Of a stretch of 64,000 nt of DNA, positions 49,638 to 59,967 are shown in pieces. Position numbers and translations under genes: made by a program. Each line of letters begins with the position of its first letter. Position 1 is the stretch's first letter. The notes beneath the pieces were generated by a model that ran no database searches, was not told where the DNA came from, and saw nothing but the letters and a program-made list of their open reading frames with translations. Source of the stretch: Dongia_B soli (GTDB lineage: Bacteria; Pseudomonadota; Alphaproteobacteria; Dongiales; Dongiaceae); NCBI RefSeq assembly GCF_034044715.1, contig NZ_JAXCLW010000002.1, positions 62,001 to 126,000 of the forward strand, read 5' to 3'.

Positions 49638-51221
49638 CTATTTCCCTAATGCGTGGTACCTGGAGAGAGCGTGCATCGCATCGGTTATCTCTGATGTGGA
49701 GCTTAAAGATCGATAAAGCTGATAGCGTTCCTCATATACACCAGTGGTGGCGGTGTTCGGGCGATAGGCTTTGCTCGATCCGCTGCCGAAGCGTCGGGCA
49801 CCAGCATTGAAATCGGCAACGACGCCGCCGGCAACGGCCCCGTGTATGGCGGCACCAGTTGCCGTTGCATGTGCAATATTGGGGACCGAAACCTCCTGGC
49901 CGAGGATATCAGACATCATCTGCATCAGCAGAGGGTTCCGTTCAGCAATACCACTTGTCAGAATGACGTGATCGACCGCAGAACCGCCAGCGATGAAATT
50001 TTCGATAATTTGCCGCGCACCGAAGCACAGCGACTCCAATAGCGAGTTGTAAATATCGACTGCGCTGGTTCTTAGGGTCATACCGACCAGCAGGCCACTG
50101 AGTGTCGGATCGCTGATGGGCGTTCGACAGCCATTCCACCAATCCAAGGCAATTGGCCGTGCGGCATCAAGCGGCAGGATTGCTGCGGCCTGATTGTAAT
50201 AGGCGAAACTCGCCGCTTCATCGCTGCCTTGCGGGAAATTCCGCACAAACCATGCGAGCATATCGCCGAACGCCGCTTGTCCCGCCTCATAACACCATAA
50301 GCCCGGCACCGCGCCATCAAAGACGGCGCCATCGATACCGGAGATGTAATTGAGCTTGTCATCGAGCAGGAGATGACAGGCGGATGTTCCAAGCGCGCCG
50401 ACCACCGTGCCGGCCGTCGTTGCGCCGACTGCCGGCAGAACCGCATGGGCATCGATGACAGCGACGGCGATAATTGCTTTGCCATCAATACCTGTTCGCT
50501 CACGCCATCTCTTGCTCAGCCCACCGGCCGGCCGGCCGATCGGTTCGGGCGGCGATAGCTTATCGGCCAAGCCGGGGACAATATTATCAGGATAGCCATC
50601 GAAGCTGTCGCCGGCCGATACCTCCTGATAATGCGCCTTATATCCCGCCTGGCACTTGCTGCGGATCTCGTGACCGGTCAATTGCCAGACCAACCAATCA
50701 CCCGCTTCGATGAAGCGATCGGCTTCCTGCCAAATCGCAGGCGCCTCATCGGCGATTTCCCCGGCCTTGGCCAGAAGCCATTCACAGGATGTCCTGTTGC
50801 CATAACGCCGCAGGAAATCGTGACTGCCAGCATTGATGCGGTCAGCCCAGGCCTGAGCAGCATGATGCTTCCACAGCTTCACATAAGCATGCGGTTCCTC
50901 CGGGTGAAGTGTGGAGAGGGGCGTGCCATCGGCCTTGGCCGGCAAAGGCGAGCTCGCTGTGAAATCGAGGCCGATTGCCGAGATGTTGCGGCCGCGACCG
51001 AGCGAGGTCAGCAGAGCTTCGCCCGCCTCGATATAATCCGGTGCATGTTGCAGAGCCCAATCGGCTTGAAGCTTGCCTCCATTGGGCAGAGCGGTTGTCA
51101 TCACGCCATGCCGATATCGGTGAACGTGATTGGCAACGGCCGTGCCGGTTTCGACATCGATTAGAACGCCCCGTGCGGATTCCGTCCCATAATCGAGACC
51201 TATGATATATGTCTGAGCCAT
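49638..51221 (-). CDS. FGGY-family carbohydrate kinase, ribulokinase (AraB)-like
   Basis: The 527-residue kinase begins with the actin-like phosphate motif Gly-Leu-Asp-Tyr-Gly-Thr-Glu-Ser. The AraB-like segments Asp-Phe-Thr-Ala-Ser-Ser-Pro and Leu-Trp-Lys-His-His follow, then a late Gly-Thr-Ser-Ala-Cys-His adenosine-site motif. FGGY kinases phosphorylate pentuloses, tetritols and other sugars or polyols, and this one is closest in layout to ribulokinases. It is the last gene of the minus-strand locus. A remnant of a second copy lies 230 bases downstream. The true substrate is open because no araA, araD or other aldolase is nearby. Confidence 0.9.
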   Translation of the reverse strand: MAQTYIIGLDYGTESARGVLIDVETGTAVANHVHRYRHGVMTTALPNGGKLQADWALQHAPDYIEAGEALLTSLGRGRNISAIGLDFTASSPLPAKADGTPLSTLHPEEPHAYVKLWKHHAAQAWADRINAGSHDFLRRYGNRTSCEWLLAKAGEIADEAPAIWQEADRFIEAGDWLVWQLTGHEIRSKCQAGYKAHYQEVSAGDSFDGYPDNIVPGLADKLSPPEPIGRPAGGLSKRWRERTGIDGKAIIAVAVIDAHAVLPAVGATTAGTVVGALGTSACHLLLDDKLNYISGIDGAVFDGAVPGLWCYEAGQAAFGDMLAWFVRNFPQGSDEAASFAYYNQAAAILPLDAARPIALDWWNGCRTPISDPTLSGLLVGMTLRTSAVDIYNSLLESLCFGARQIIENFIAGGSAVDHVILTSGIAERNPLLMQMMSDILGQEVSVPNIAHATATGAAIHGAVAGGVVADFNAGARRFGSGSSKAYRPNTATTGVYEERYQLYRSLSSTSEITDAMHALSRYHALGK

Positions 51222-51275
51222 ATGCGCTCCGAAATCATCCGTAACTGATTAAGAGGCAGATCGTGCCAGCGGGTC

Positions 51276-52022
51276 TTACGCGTGATCCGTTTTTTCTGGT
51301 TCCATAACCGGCATACTGGTCAGGTAAATCTCGTTGATATGCCGCCGGAAGGCTTCGGCAGTGGCCGCTCGGTCCCCGCTCGCGAGGGCTTCATAAATGA
51401 CCAGGTGATCACCATAGCTTCGTGCGATGGCGCCAGGCTGTGCCATGACAATGCGGCGATGTTCGAGCATATAACTATAGAGGTCGCTGACGAGATCCAC
51501 TAACAGCGGATTCGGCGCGCAGCGGTAGATGGCGAAATGGAACTCCTTGTCGCAGATGAGAAAGCCAACCGGGTCGTCGACATATTCCCGCTGTTTTTTC
51601 AATGAGAGCTGCAGGAATGCCAAGGTCTGACGATCGATGTGCTCGGCGGCATCGGAAACGACCTGAAGCTCGACAAGCTGCCGGGCACCGTGGACCGAAC
51701 GCAGATCATAACGATTGATGACATTCGCGCCAGCCATGCCAATCGTATCGGTAGCGACATCGATTCGCTTCACCCGCGTTCGTGCCCCATGAGAAACCTC
51801 GACGATATCGCGTCCCACCAGCAGCTGGATGGCGCTGCGAACAGTCTCCCGGCTGACGGAGAGAATGGTGGCCAACTCCCGCTCGCTGGGCAGTTCGTCG
51901 CCCAGCTGCAGGACACCGGAGGCGATCAGCGAAACGATTTTATCGCTGATCATCTCGCGGATGGTCCGTTTGGAAATGTCGGCCCGAATATCCGGTATCC
52001 GGGTCTGTGACCGCTGCTCCAT
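51276..52022 (-). CDS. GntR/FadR-family transcriptional regulator
   Basis: The 248-residue protein has an N-terminal winged helix (about residues 20-85, Leu-Pro-Ser-Glu-Arg-Glu-Leu-Ala and Ser-Arg-Glu-Thr-Val-Arg) and a C-terminal helical FadR-type (FCD) domain with scattered Asp/His residues that often bind a metal and a sugar acid or other effector. ATG 52022 with AGGAA upstream is preferred over GTG 52040. It sits between dhaL and the kinase in one direction, so it probably controls this whole sugar locus. Confidence 0.9.
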   Translation of the reverse strand: MEQRSQTRIPDIRADISKRTIREMISDKIVSLIASGVLQLGDELPSERELATILSVSRETVRSAIQLLVGRDIVEVSHGARTRVKRIDVATDTIGMAGANVINRYDLRSVHGARQLVELQVVSDAAEHIDRQTLAFLQLSLKKQREYVDDPVGFLICDKEFHFAIYRCAPNPLLVDLVSDLYSYMLEHRRIVMAQPGAIARSYGDHLVIYEALASGDRAATAEAFRRHINEIYLTSMPVMEPEKTDHA

Positions 52023-52106
52023 CTGTTCCTGTCCCACCAAGGACCCAAGCTGGCCGAGGTGCCAAATTTATCCAGAGCGTTGTTTGTACCTGACCATTTT
52101 ATGCAA

Positions 52107-52712
52107 TCAACCGGCTAATGCGTCCAACATGTGGCGGAAAGCCAGCATGCCTGGATCATCCAGGCCGATGCTCTTTTCGCCAAAAATGCGGGCCCGGCCG
52201 ATTTTGGCTTGCTGATCGCGAAACCGGTCCATTGTCTCGGTGGCGGCTTTCGTCGCGGCAGACAGGATTGCCTTGGGGTCGTCCAGGCCGGCGGTCGCTT
52301 CGGCGGCGGCCTGCAAGGCGTCAAGAATCGTCTTGTCGCCCAAAGCGGCCTTGCCACGAAGACGCATGGCATCCATCGCGCCCGCCAATAAGCCGGATAT
52401 CTCGGACCATGGAATGTCGACTCTGCCACGCGTGGCTTTCGCCGCCGACATGAGGCCCGTTGCGATCAAGGTGCCGAAGCTGGAACCCGAGATCCGGGTA
52501 AAGGCTTGCGCGACCTTCATCAGGCTTTCGCCGATCTCAGGCGGGAGTTGGTCCAGGATGGCCGTGACCTCGCGGCCGCCGCGCACCATGGTGATGCCGA
52601 GATCGCCATCGCCGAGCTTGCCATCGGCGGTGTTCAATTCGTCGGCAACCGCCTCCATGTGATCGGCAATGGCGCGCAAGCCGAATATGAGTGTGGCACG
52701 ATCAAGCGACAT
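52107..52712 (-). CDS. dhaL: dihydroxyacetone kinase-like subunit L
   Basis: The 201-residue helical protein has the DhaL nucleotide-site pattern Asp-Gly-Lys-Leu-Gly-Asp-Gly-Asp-Leu-Gly (residues 29-38), whose aspartates bind Mg2+, and the later Ser-Gly-Ser-Ser-Phe-Gly-Thr segment. DhaL holds the ADP/ATP that phosphorylates the substrate carried by DhaK. No DhaM (PTS) subunit is present, so ATP may be used directly, as in DhaK/DhaL pairs of other sugar kinases such as erythrulose kinases. ATG 52712 follows GGAGGGT and lies 2 bases after dhaK. Confidence 0.9.
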   Translation of the reverse strand: MSLDRATLIFGLRAIADHMEAVADELNTADGKLGDGDLGITMVRGGREVTAILDQLPPEIGESLMKVAQAFTRISGSSFGTLIATGLMSAAKATRGRVDIPWSEISGLLAGAMDAMRLRGKAALGDKTILDALQAAAEATAGLDDPKAILSAATKAATETMDRFRDQQAKIGRARIFGEKSIGLDDPGMLAFRHMLDALAG

Positions 52713-52714
52713 GA

Positions 52715-53713
52715 TCAGACCCTCCAGAATGCGCATTCAGCCGGAGCTTTGAGATATTCCTCCCGTTCCTTATTGAGCCAGCAGAGGGTAAAGGAAATGC
52801 CCGCCATCTCCATCGAGGTGGCATAGCGTCCGACCAGTGGCATGCTGATGGTGCCGCCTGCCGATTCAATCCGCTTCTTGACCGCGCGATAAAGGATATA
52901 GAGCTCTTCCGGCGGCGTAGCGCCCAGCGAATTCACCATGGGAGAAAGACGGTCGCCTTTTTCGATCGGGCGGTCTTTCAGAATGATATCGAGCATTTCC
53001 TCGGCAATATCGTCGGCCTTTTTGATCGGACCACGCCAGACGCCCGGCTCGCCATGAATCCCCATGCCCATTTCCATTTCCGTCTCGGCGATCTCGAAGG
53101 TCGGCTTACCGGCTTGGGGAACGACACAGGGAGAGAGCGCAGCGCCCACGGAACGACAAGCATCGGCAGTCTCCTGGGCAACCCGCGTAACGCCCTCGAG
53201 ATCTAGCCCGGCTTCCGCTGCGGCGCCGGCGATTTTGAAAGCATAGACCATGCCGGCCACACCGCGCCGCTTGGCAGCTTCCGCTTCCGGCGCCGAGGCG
53301 ACATCATCGGCGAGGATAACCGTTGTGGTTCGGATATCTTCCATTTCGGCCATATCGCCGGCCATGTCGAAATTCATGATGTCGCCGCCGTAATTGCCAT
53401 AAAGCCGAAGGACGCCGGCATTGCCGTTGGCTGCCCGGATCGCATCGGCCATCTGATCGACCGAGGGAGATGCAAAGACATCGCCGATCGCGCAGGCATC
53501 CAGCAGGCCCTGGCCGACATAGCCGGTGAAAACCGGCAGATGGCCCGATCCACCGCCGCTGACGATGCCGACCTTGCCGGTCCGGATTGGCTTCGCCCGG
53601 GCGATAACGCGGCCGCCCGCTCCCGTCTGTCGATAATATTCCGGATGCGCCTCGACCATGCCCTGGAGAAGCTCGTCCACATAGCGATAGGGGTCGTTTA
53701 AAATCTTCTTCAT
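52715..53713 (-). CDS. dhaK: dihydroxyacetone kinase-like subunit K
   Basis: The 332-residue protein has the DhaK substrate site Gly-Gly-Gly-Ser-Gly-His near residue 55 and the catalytic-histidine segment Gly-Met-Gly-Ile-His-Gly-Glu-Pro-Gly near 215, to which the ketose binds covalently. Where the E. coli protein has Gly-His-Glu-Pro, this one has Gly-His-Leu-Pro-Val-Phe, so the substrate pocket may differ. It is encoded between the ribose-type permeases and dhaL. The natural substrate may be a ketose such as dihydroxyacetone, a tetrulose or another short sugar. Confidence 0.91.
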   Translation of the reverse strand: MKKILNDPYRYVDELLQGMVEAHPEYYRQTGAGGRVIARAKPIRTGKVGIVSGGGSGHLPVFTGYVGQGLLDACAIGDVFASPSVDQMADAIRAANGNAGVLRLYGNYGGDIMNFDMAGDMAEMEDIRTTTVILADDVASAPEAEAAKRRGVAGMVYAFKIAGAAAEAGLDLEGVTRVAQETADACRSVGAALSPCVVPQAGKPTFEIAETEMEMGMGIHGEPGVWRGPIKKADDIAEEMLDIILKDRPIEKGDRLSPMVNSLGATPPEELYILYRAVKKRIESAGGTISMPLVGRYATSMEMAGISFTLCWLNKEREEYLKAPAECAFWRV

Positions 53714-53729
53714 GGTGGGCCTTTCTGTC

Positions 53730-54770
53730 TCAAGAGGTGGAGGCGGAGCCGCGTCCCTTGCGGCGGAGGCGCAGACCGTTCGTGGTCATGACGAGCAGCA
53801 GCAATGCTCCCCAGATCAATTCGGTGGCAAAATTCGATACCTGCAGCATGTTGAGGCCGCTTGAGAGGAACTGTAGTGAGAGAACGGCCAAGACGAGGCC
53901 GGAAACGCGGCCGAAACCGCCATAAGGGTTGATGCCGCCGAGGACGCAGATCAGGATGGACAGCAAAAGATAGCTGGAGCCGTAATCCGCCTTCGCGGAA
54001 TTGGCCCGGCTCATGATCACAAGGCCGGCGACCGATGCCAACCCGCCCGAAATGACATAGGTTCTGATCGTCAAGGCAAGATCGTTGATACCGGCAAAGC
54101 GGGCCGCTAGGGGATTGGTGCCAAAGAGTTGCACGCGCAGGCCGTATTTTGTGCGGTCTAACATGAATGTCATCGCCACCGCCAGCAGGGCAAAGATCAG
54201 CAGCGGCACGGGCAGGCCGAAAATGGCGCTATTGCCGAGGGCGGCAAAATCGTCGGGAAAGCCGATGACAGCGCTGCCGCCGGTCAGTGCGACGCCGAGA
54301 CCGGTGAAGACAAGTCCGGTTCCCAATGTGGCGAGGATCGGCGGCAGGCCGAAGGCACCGATGGCGACGCCATTGAGCAATCCGGCCGAGAGGCCGACCA
54401 TGATAGCGACAATGATTGCCAACAGGATGGCGGCGATGGCGAAGCCGCCTGTCGCGTCAGTGCCGGCCAGCGCTGCTAAAAGCAGTGCGGCGATGATGGC
54501 CGAGAGATTGGCAGTGCCGACAACCGAAAGATCGATGCCCCCCGTCAGCATGACCAGCATCATCGCCAGCGAGAGGATGGCAAATTCAGGAAACTGGAAA
54601 GCCATCGAGCTGAGGTTGCCTGCCGACAGGAAGCGTTCGGGCGATAGAAGGGTCATGATGACGAAAATAACGATGGTAATGACGGCCAAGCGACTGTTAT
54701 CAGCCCGCAGCAACCGCAACAGCACGCTATTGTCCGATGACGTTTGGCGGGCTTCGGTCGGTGTCTGCAT
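53730..54770 (-). CDS. sugar ABC transporter permease, RbsC type (second)
   Basis: The protein has about 346 residues from ATG 54770, and hydrophobic segments throughout with the RbsC/branched-chain permease pattern. The Gly-Gly-Ile-Asp-Leu-Ser motif is near residue 80 and Gly-Gly-Ile-Asn-Pro-Tyr-Gly-Gly-Phe-Gly-Arg-Val near 280. An open frame to 54842 adds a non-membrane leader that overlaps the first permease and is not preferred. It forms the import pore with the permease encoded just upstream. Confidence 0.9.
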   Translation of the reverse strand: MQTPTEARQTSSDNSVLLRLLRADNSRLAVITIVIFVIMTLLSPERFLSAGNLSSMAFQFPEFAILSLAMMLVMLTGGIDLSVVGTANLSAIIAALLLAALAGTDATGGFAIAAILLAIIVAIMVGLSAGLLNGVAIGAFGLPPILATLGTGLVFTGLGVALTGGSAVIGFPDDFAALGNSAIFGLPVPLLIFALLAVAMTFMLDRTKYGLRVQLFGTNPLAARFAGINDLALTIRTYVISGGLASVAGLVIMSRANSAKADYGSSYLLLSILICVLGGINPYGGFGRVSGLVLAVLSLQFLSSGLNMLQVSNFATELIWGALLLLVMTTNGLRLRRKGRGSASTS

Positions 54771-54786
54771 GATCAAATCCTCGAAC

Positions 54787-55785
54787 TCAACCGGCACGGC
54801 GCGCGGCGCGCTTGGTCTGATAGGCGGGGATACCCGTGCCAAGGAGAATTAGCATCCCGATCACGACCATCTGCCATGTCGATGGGATGCCGAGAAGAAT
54901 AAGGCTGTTATTGATAAGGGTAATCAGGGCGACGCCGAGCAGGGCGCCAGTGATCGTACCGTATCCGCCCGAAAGACGGGCACCCCCCAAGACCACGGCG
55001 GCGATGACGGAGAGTTCCAACCCAACGATGTCGAAAGGATTGGCCACCCGGGCCATGGCCGCATGGATAATTCCAGCTAAGCCGGAAATGCCGCCGACGA
55101 AGGCATAGACGAAGACCTGTGTTGCTTGCACGTTAATGCCAATTCTCCGCGCACTTTCCAGAGAACCGCCCAAAGCGAAGATCATTCGTCCCAGCATGGT
55201 GCGATAAAGCAGGAACCAGGTAACGGCAACAACGATCACCAAAGCGGCGAAAGCCCAGGGCAGCGAATAGAAAGACCCGTCGGCCGTTGTGCCCCTGATC
55301 ATGAATAGGCGCGAAAATACACGCAGGTTTGCCGGCAGGTTGGAAATCAACTGGCTGCCGATAAAGGTCAGCAGGAAACCCCGAATGATGGACAAAGTGC
55401 CGAGTGTCACGATCAGTGTCGGCAAACGGAAACCGGCAATGAAGAGTGCATTCAAAAGGCCGAGCCCTGCGCCAATGGCAACGGAGAGCAAAAACACGAA
55501 GGGCCAGGGAATATCGAGCTTGAAGTGAACCAGTAGGCTTGTCGTTGAGTACATGGCGAAAGCCGCGATGGCCGTAAAGCTGACATCGATGCCACCGGAA
55601 ATCAGCACCAGGAGAACGCCGATCGCAAAAATGCCCATGACGATGGCGCCACGCAGCAGATCGAAGAGTGTCGGCAGTGATAGGAAATTGTGATCGACGA
55701 TGGCGGTCATGGCGACGAATAGCACGACCACGATGGCAACCAGGGTTTCGTTTCGTGAAAAATCGATTGTCGGCTTTCGGACCAT
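54787..55785 (-). CDS. sugar ABC transporter permease, RbsC type (first)
   Basis: The 332-residue RbsC-like membrane protein has about eight to ten hydrophobic segments, the Ser-Gly-Gly-Ile-Asp-Val-Ser motif near residue 65, and Val-Leu-Gly-Gly-Ala-Arg-Leu-Ser-Gly-Gly-Tyr-Gly-Thr near 265. It follows the ATPase gene after 15 bases and precedes the second permease after 16 bases, in one operon. Confidence 0.92.
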   Translation of the reverse strand: MVRKPTIDFSRNETLVAIVVVLFVAMTAIVDHNFLSLPTLFDLLRGAIVMGIFAIGVLLVLISGGIDVSFTAIAAFAMYSTTSLLVHFKLDIPWPFVFLLSVAIGAGLGLLNALFIAGFRLPTLIVTLGTLSIIRGFLLTFIGSQLISNLPANLRVFSRLFMIRGTTADGSFYSLPWAFAALVIVVAVTWFLLYRTMLGRMIFALGGSLESARRIGINVQATQVFVYAFVGGISGLAGIIHAAMARVANPFDIVGLELSVIAAVVLGGARLSGGYGTITGALLGVALITLINNSLILLGIPSTWQMVVIGMLILLGTGIPAYQTKRAARRAG

Positions 55786-55800
55786 GCGTGTTGCCTATGC

Positions 55801-57297
55801 CTATGATGCCAGCCGGTGTGCCAGATCGCTCTCGGTTACGGAGCCGCCGGCAAGTTCTTCGACGATGCGTCCGCCCCTCATGACGAGAATGCGGTGGCAG
55901 GTTGCCAGAACCTCCGGGATGTCATCGGAGATGACGATCACACCGATTCCGGCGGCCGCCAATGCGGCGATGACTTGGTGGATATCAGCCTTGGAGCCGA
56001 TATCCACGCCCACCGTCGGCCCGTTCAAAATGAGAATTTTCGGTGATTTCGCCAGCCAGCGGGCAAGGACGATACGCTGCTGGTTGCCGCCGGAAAGTGA
56101 TTTGACCGGCGCATCGGGGCTGGCCACAACTTTCAACCGGTGCAGCCACTCATCTATTTCGGCGGATAGGCCTTGCCGATCGATGAGGCCACCCATTCCG
56201 GCATGATCGTCGAGCCGGCTGACGGCGATATTCCGCGCGATCGATTGCGAGAGGAACAATCCTTCCGTCAAGCGGTCTTCCGGCACATAGCCGATGCCGG
56301 CATCGATCGCATCGCCGGGATTCCGAATGACGGTCGGCACGCCCTGGATCGCGACTGCGCCGCCATCCACCTCCATCAGGCCGAACAACGCCTTGGCCAA
56401 TTCAGTACGGCCTGAGCCGAGCAATCCGCTGATCCCCAATACTTCGCCGGCACGCAGTGAAAAAGAAATATCGTCAAGCAAGCCATTGCGGCGCAGGCCT
56501 CTGACAGCGAGGATCTCCGGCAGATTTGCCTCCGGGATGACAGGGGTTGTTCTGATGAAATGGCGACCGGTCATATGATGCGCGAGGGAATCCAGGCTGA
56601 AGCCGGCGGTGGCGCCATCTACCACCAGCCGGCCATTGCGGATCACGACGATCTTTTCGCAGACCTCGAAGATTTCCGCCAGTTTATGGCTGACGAAAAG
56701 GACAGCGACTCCTTCGGCTTTGAGCCGCCGGATAATGGCGAGCAGGGCGCGTACTTCACGATCGGTCAAAGCGGTCGTGGGTTCATCCATGATGATGAGC
56801 CGGGCCTGTGAAACCAAAGCGCGGCAGATAGCGACGAGCTGCTTATCGGCAACGGGAAGGGTTTCAACGCGGGCATTGAGATCGATTGGAACACCGATGC
56901 GGTCCAGCACCGCCGCCGCGATCCGACGCATTTCGGCATTGCGTACCAATTTCTTGCGGGCGGTCAATTCCGCGCTGAAGGCGATGTTTTCCGCGACCGA
57001 GAGATTGGGGAAGAGGGAAAAATCCTGAAAGATGACTTGGATTCCCGCTGCGACAGAACTGCGGGGATTGAGCGAGGCGTGCGATTTGCCGTCAATCTCG
57101 ATGCTGCCGCTATCCGGCTTTTCGACGCCGGCGAGAATCTTGATCAAGGTCGATTTCCCGCTGCCATTTTCGCCGGCAAGGCAGACGGCTTCGCCCATCT
57201 TGACCTGCAGGCCGACATCGGACAAAGCCTGGACACCCGCGAAGGCTTTCGAAATATGCTGGATGGAAATGAAGGGAGAGGGACCTTCATCCGTCAT
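55801..57297 (-). CDS. sugar ABC transporter double ATPase, RbsA type
   Basis: The 498-residue protein has two ATP-binding domains. The first has a complete Walker A (Gly-Glu-Asn-Gly-Ser-Gly-Lys-Ser), signature and Walker B. The second has a Gly-Leu-Leu-Gly-Ser-Gly-Arg-Thr-Glu loop in place of a canonical P-loop, as in RbsA and MglA, and the signature Leu-Ser-Gly-Gly-Asn-Gln-Gln. ATG 57297 has GAGGAG eight bases upstream and is preferred over GTG 57306. It energises the two RbsC-type permeases downstream. Confidence 0.93.
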   Translation of the reverse strand: MTDEGPSPFISIQHISKAFAGVQALSDVGLQVKMGEAVCLAGENGSGKSTLIKILAGVEKPDSGSIEIDGKSHASLNPRSSVAAGIQVIFQDFSLFPNLSVAENIAFSAELTARKKLVRNAEMRRIAAAVLDRIGVPIDLNARVETLPVADKQLVAICRALVSQARLIIMDEPTTALTDREVRALLAIIRRLKAEGVAVLFVSHKLAEIFEVCEKIVVIRNGRLVVDGATAGFSLDSLAHHMTGRHFIRTTPVIPEANLPEILAVRGLRRNGLLDDISFSLRAGEVLGISGLLGSGRTELAKALFGLMEVDGGAVAIQGVPTVIRNPGDAIDAGIGYVPEDRLTEGLFLSQSIARNIAVSRLDDHAGMGGLIDRQGLSAEIDEWLHRLKVVASPDAPVKSLSGGNQQRIVLARWLAKSPKILILNGPTVGVDIGSKADIHQVIAALAAAGIGVIVISDDIPEVLATCHRILVMRGGRIVEELAGGSVTESDLAHRLAS

Positions 57298-57406
57298 CCG
57301 GTTCACTCCTCAATGCGGAAATGCAACATCAGGCGGCCGCAATCCTCGTTCTATCTGCATTTGAGGATTGCAGCCGGCGGATCAGCGCGCTTGGCCGTTT
57401 CGATCC

Positions 57407-58405
<999 letters not shown>

Positions 58406-58524
58406 CCTTCCCATCCTTTTCATTGTTGTTTTCTGGCCGCTGCAAATGAACGCTCCACGCCCGGATCCATCGCAAGCCACGTTCCGACCGGCCCCGCCAT
58501 GGCCGGCCGAGTTATCGCAAGTCT

Positions 58525-59400
58525 TTAGTCGAGGCCGGACATTTCAAACTGGAGCTTATGCAATGCCGAGGCATTCAGGTCGCCCAGGCCCCTATTGACA
58601 GCCGCCTGATAGAGCTCGGCCGTAGTCGAGGAGGCGGGCAGAGCGACGCCGATCGATCGCGCATAAGCACCAATCAGGCGGGCATCCTTGAGCATGTGTT
58701 TGAGATAAAAGCTCGGATCGAAATTGTCGCCGAGCGTGGCCCGGCCGACACCACGTATCAGCGGCGAAGAGAAATCCGTGACATCCAGATATCCCATCAG
58801 CGCTGCTGGATCGAGGCCCGATTTGCGAGCCAAGGCCAGTGCTTCGCCGAGCGAGGACAATTGAGCGGCAACCAGTAAATTGCCCACCAGCTTGGCGGCG
58901 GCACCGTTCGACGTGGTGCCGAGATAATGAACCGATGCCGCCATTGCATCGAGCAATGGCCGAATTTCATCATAGGCTGCTTTGTCGCCGCCACAGACGA
59001 AATCCAACTTGCCTTCCCAGGCTTCATTCTTGGAGCCAAAGACCGGGGTATCGAGATAGCGCAAGCCGTGCTTTGCCGCTTCGCCTGCCAGTTCTTTTGT
59101 CAGATGCGGGTCTGTTGTCGTGGCGTCGGCGATAATGGCGCCCTTATCCGCCGCCGCAAAAACGCCTTCAGCGCCTGTGAGGATGGCGAGCTGCGCATCC
59201 GGACCCGTCAGGCAGAGGAAGACCACCGGCTTTCCCTGGACGGCGACCCGGATATTCGGCGCGACCGTCGCGGCAGCGAGTTCCGGCGGCAGATCACGCG
59301 GAGTGCGGTTCCAAATGGCAACGGAATGGCCCGCTGAGAGAAGGTTGCGGACCATGCCGCGCCCCATGATGCCGAGGCCGATATAAGCGATGTCTGTCAA
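58525..59400 (-). CDS. NAD(P)-dependent beta-hydroxyacid dehydrogenase (3-hydroxyisobutyrate dehydrogenase-like)
   Basis: The 291-residue enzyme has the Rossmann motif Gly-Leu-Gly-Ile-Met-Gly at residues 8-13, the substrate-binding Asp-Thr-Pro-Val-Phe-Gly segment and the catalytic Lys in Asn-Gly-Ala-Ala-Ala-Lys-Leu-Val-Gly-Asn. Family members oxidise beta-hydroxyacids or reduce tartronate or glyoxylate semialdehydes. Translation starts at TTG 59400 with GGGGAG six bases upstream, an uncommon start with a strong site. It is probably the first gene of the minus-strand sugar locus and may act in the same pathway; its substrate is unknown. Confidence 0.88.
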   Translation of the reverse strand: MTDIAYIGLGIMGRGMVRNLLSAGHSVAIWNRTPRDLPPELAAATVAPNIRVAVQGKPVVFLCLTGPDAQLAILTGAEGVFAAADKGAIIADATTTDPHLTKELAGEAAKHGLRYLDTPVFGSKNEAWEGKLDFVCGGDKAAYDEIRPLLDAMAASVHYLGTTSNGAAAKLVGNLLVAAQLSSLGEALALARKSGLDPAALMGYLDVTDFSSPLIRGVGRATLGDNFDPSFYLKHMLKDARLIGAYARSIGVALPASSTTAELYQAAVNRGLGDLNASALHKLQFEMSGLD

Positions 59401-59469
59401 ATGCTTGCTCCCCGCAAAGGCTCACCTGTCGGTCTCGATATCGAGTACGCGGCTGGAAGCGGTCTGACA

Positions 59470-59487
59470 ACTGGTCCATCCACCAGT
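59470..59487. promoter_or_regulatory. inverted repeat upstream of the sugar locus, possible GntR operator
   Basis: ACTGGT and ACCAGT form perfect 6-bp inverted arms with a 6-base spacer, about 70 bases before the TTG start at 59400. FadR-type GntR regulators bind TGGT...ACCA palindromes, though usually with a shorter spacer. The 211-base gap to the DUF1488 gene otherwise holds no recognisable feature. Confidence 0.4.
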
Positions 59488-59611
59488 CCAGTAGTTTGAG
59501 CATGGTGATTTTTGATTGTCAAGAACGGGCCGCCGGGCTTCGTGCCGTCGGTTGCCGGAACCGATCAGTTTGCTTGCCGTTTATTTGTGAAAGCCATGGA
59601 AAGGGTGAAAG

Positions 59612-59917
59612 ATGACTCTTCGCTTCGATCCGCAAGACGGCGTGTATGATGCCAGCAATGAGACAGTCCGGTTTTTCGGCTACGAGGATGACGTCCGGCT
59701 AACTTTTGCGATTACCGGTGTTGCTCTGAGAGACCTCGCCGGCTTGGATGAAGACGCAGTTGACGATGCGGTCTATTGCCGGATTTTTAGCGAGCATCGA
59801 CACGCAATTGAGGAAAAGGCGGCAAGCCTCTGGCAAGCCATCAAAGCAGATCACGAGCGCCAAGGAACGGCCCCCAGTACGATCGATCCGATCATCATTC
59901 CGATGCTGGACGAGTAA
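59612..59917 (+). CDS. DUF1488-like protein
   Basis: The 101-residue soluble acidic protein begins with a beta-rich segment (Val-Arg-Phe-Phe-Gly-Tyr-Glu-Asp-Asp-Val) and ends in a long helix. The pattern Tyr-Asp...Val-Arg-Phe near the N-terminus is like DUF1488, a family of small cytoplasmic proteins without known function. A GAAAGGGTG sequence precedes the ATG. It has no operon partners. Confidence 0.7.
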   Translation: MTLRFDPQDGVYDASNETVRFFGYEDDVRLTFAITGVALRDLAGLDEDAVDDAVYCRIFSEHRHAIEEKAASLWQAIKADHERQGTAPSTIDPIIIPMLDE

Positions 59918-59967
59918 AGGGGGACGACGTCTCCGTTGCCGATGTGGCAGCTTCTGTCGGTAAGTTG

